A stretch of 64,000 bases of DNA, taken from assembly GCA_026874595.1 (NCBI GenBank), contig JAPPUL010000069.1, forward strand, positions 680,001 through 744,000, read 5' to 3'. Under the pieces are notes generated by a model. The model ran no database searches, was not told the origin of the DNA, and was given only the letters and a program-made list of their open reading frames with translations. Below, in pieces: positions 63,595-64,000 of the stretch (positions within the stretch are counted from its first letter, which is position 1; each line of letters opens with the position of its first letter). The translations under genes were made by a program, and so were the position numbers. Origin of the DNA: Sipunculus nudus. Its lineage: Eukaryota > Annelida > Sipuncula > Golfingiida > Sipunculidae.

Positions 63595-63846
63595 ATGTCT
63601 AGCTCAACTCCCGCACAGCCATCTACTCCTATCCCTCCTACTCCCAAACTTAAAAACAATCTCGTTGCTTTTGTCCCTAAGAAACAGGGCCTTAGAAAAG
63701 CTTATGGATTTAGCATCCTCGAACTCTCTCAAGCTAATATTAATTTGCATACTGCTTGTAAGCTGCGTATTAAGACCGATAAACGCAGAAAATCCTTCTA
63801 TTTGTATAACATTCAGACTCTAAAAAACTTTATTAACAACTCTTAA
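63595..63846 (+). CDS. Small protein resembling ribosomal protein L13e
   Basis: An 83-residue basic protein. After a Pro/Ser-rich N-terminus the last 55 residues read GLRKAYGFSILELSQANINL, then CKLRIKTDKRRKSFY, then NIQTLKNF. This resembles the L13e domain of archaeal/eukaryotic ribosomes (G-x-G-F-S-x-x-E-L-x-x-A-G-[IL] ... A-x-x-L-x-I-x-x-D-x-R-R-x). The frame opens at ATG 63580; GGAG lies 9 nt before ATG 63595. No ribosomal genes adjoin it. A small nucleic-acid-binding protein is the cautious reading. Confidence 0.7.
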   Translation: MSSSTPAQPSTPIPPTPKLKNNLVAFVPKKQGLRKAYGFSILELSQANINLHTACKLRIKTDKRRKSFYLYNIQTLKNFINNS

Positions 63847-63889
63847 CTACTAACTTGCCACGCCTTGTCCCTCAAAACCCTCTACCACC

Positions 63890-64000
63890 TCATAGTCCGC
63901 GTAAGATATCGTAAGCTCTTTTGCTGTTTATGCTATAAAGCAATTTACAACCCTCTTCTCCTAACTCCTCTATATTGCATCTAGCCCCTCCTAACAACTC
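63890..64000 (-). CDS. C-terminal end of an unidentified protein (cut by window edge)
   Basis: On the - strand, one frame is open from the window edge to TGA at 63890-63892, giving 36 residues ending in LLYSINSKRAYDILRGL. The other two frames have early stops. Codon use is purine-rich like other - strand genes. Too short to identify. Confidence 0.4.
   Translation of the reverse strand, partial: ELLGGARCNIEELGEEGCKLLYSINSKRAYDILRGL

Overview
The window looks like a piece of an AT-rich spirochaete-type chromosome. The most specific pointer is a radical SAM protein with the spiro-SPASM layout at 57.0-58.6 kb. Supporting signs are relaxed lipoproteins, FliL-like and chemotaxis proteins (flagellar motility) and an LptC-like protein (outer membrane). 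The genus is not determinable by eye. About 55 protein genes are packed tightly. I saw no rRNA, tRNA, CRISPR array, transposase or phage gene.

Layout. 0-2 kb: the end of an unknown gene, a GT4 glycosyltransferase and a thiamine-binding-type protein on +. 2-15.6 kb, mainly on -: ferredoxin and RnfC, TsaD, NeuB (sialic/legionaminic/pseudaminic type), DapB, HemA and the CcsA/ResB cytochrome c assembly pair; two + genes, an epimerase and a 628-residue unknown, sit among them. 15.9-22.3 kb, mainly on +: RibH, a thioredoxin-like [2Fe-2S] protein, IspH, a STAS anti-sigma antagonist, a frameshifted hisD and an atypical SDR, with a 2-Cys peroxiredoxin and a YD-like secreted protein on -. 22.4-31.7 kb on -: an aromatic amino acid and translation run (pheA, aroF, tyrA, rpsA, a TPR protein, a DUF4328 protein), preceded by a REC-PilZ protein and a CPBP protease. 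31.9-40.4 kb: an ABC exporter, three poorly known proteins, a TIGR04282-type glycosyltransferase, a lipoprotein and the bifunctional NAD(P)H-hydrate repair enzyme. 40.5-53.5 kb: a DUF3365 heme protein, four tandem GLUG-repeat lipoproteins, a CoA-transferase/short-chain fatty acid permease operon, TrpB2, an RnfG-like flavoprotein and a FliL-like protein. 53.6-64 kb: a pteridine-reductase-like SDR, a chemotaxis receptor, a NapF-like ferredoxin, the spiro-SPASM enzyme, an AEC permease, a histidine kinase, an HDOD protein, LptC, a MurU-like nucleotidyltransferase and a small protein resembling archaeal/eukaryotic ribosomal protein L13e.

Functional threads. HemA, CcsA/ResB and the CxxCH protein form a heme and c-type cytochrome thread. 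RnfC, two ferredoxins and an FMN-binding RnfG-like protein form a low-potential electron transfer thread, with the Rnf parts separated by about 50 kb. AtoDAE-type genes suggest uptake and CoA activation of short-chain acids. NeuB, the nucleotidyltransferases and LptC point to surface glycan and outer-membrane synthesis.

Most unusual points: (1) the four GLUG lipoprotein genes are mosaics of two middle modules, two linkers and two tails, separated by apparently identical 113-bp spacers; (2) purine-rich tandem repeats carrying Shine-Dalgarno-like cores sit at or just before the starts of several - strand genes (neuB, pheA, aroF, the 36.2-kb glycosyltransferase, the chemotaxis receptor) and behind ccsA; (3) hisD is broken by one extra G in a G6 run; (4) two parS-like palindromes occur at 35.4 and 49.9 kb; (5) base composition switches between strands in blocks, and + genes inside pyrimidine-rich blocks mostly lack a Shine-Dalgarno sequence.
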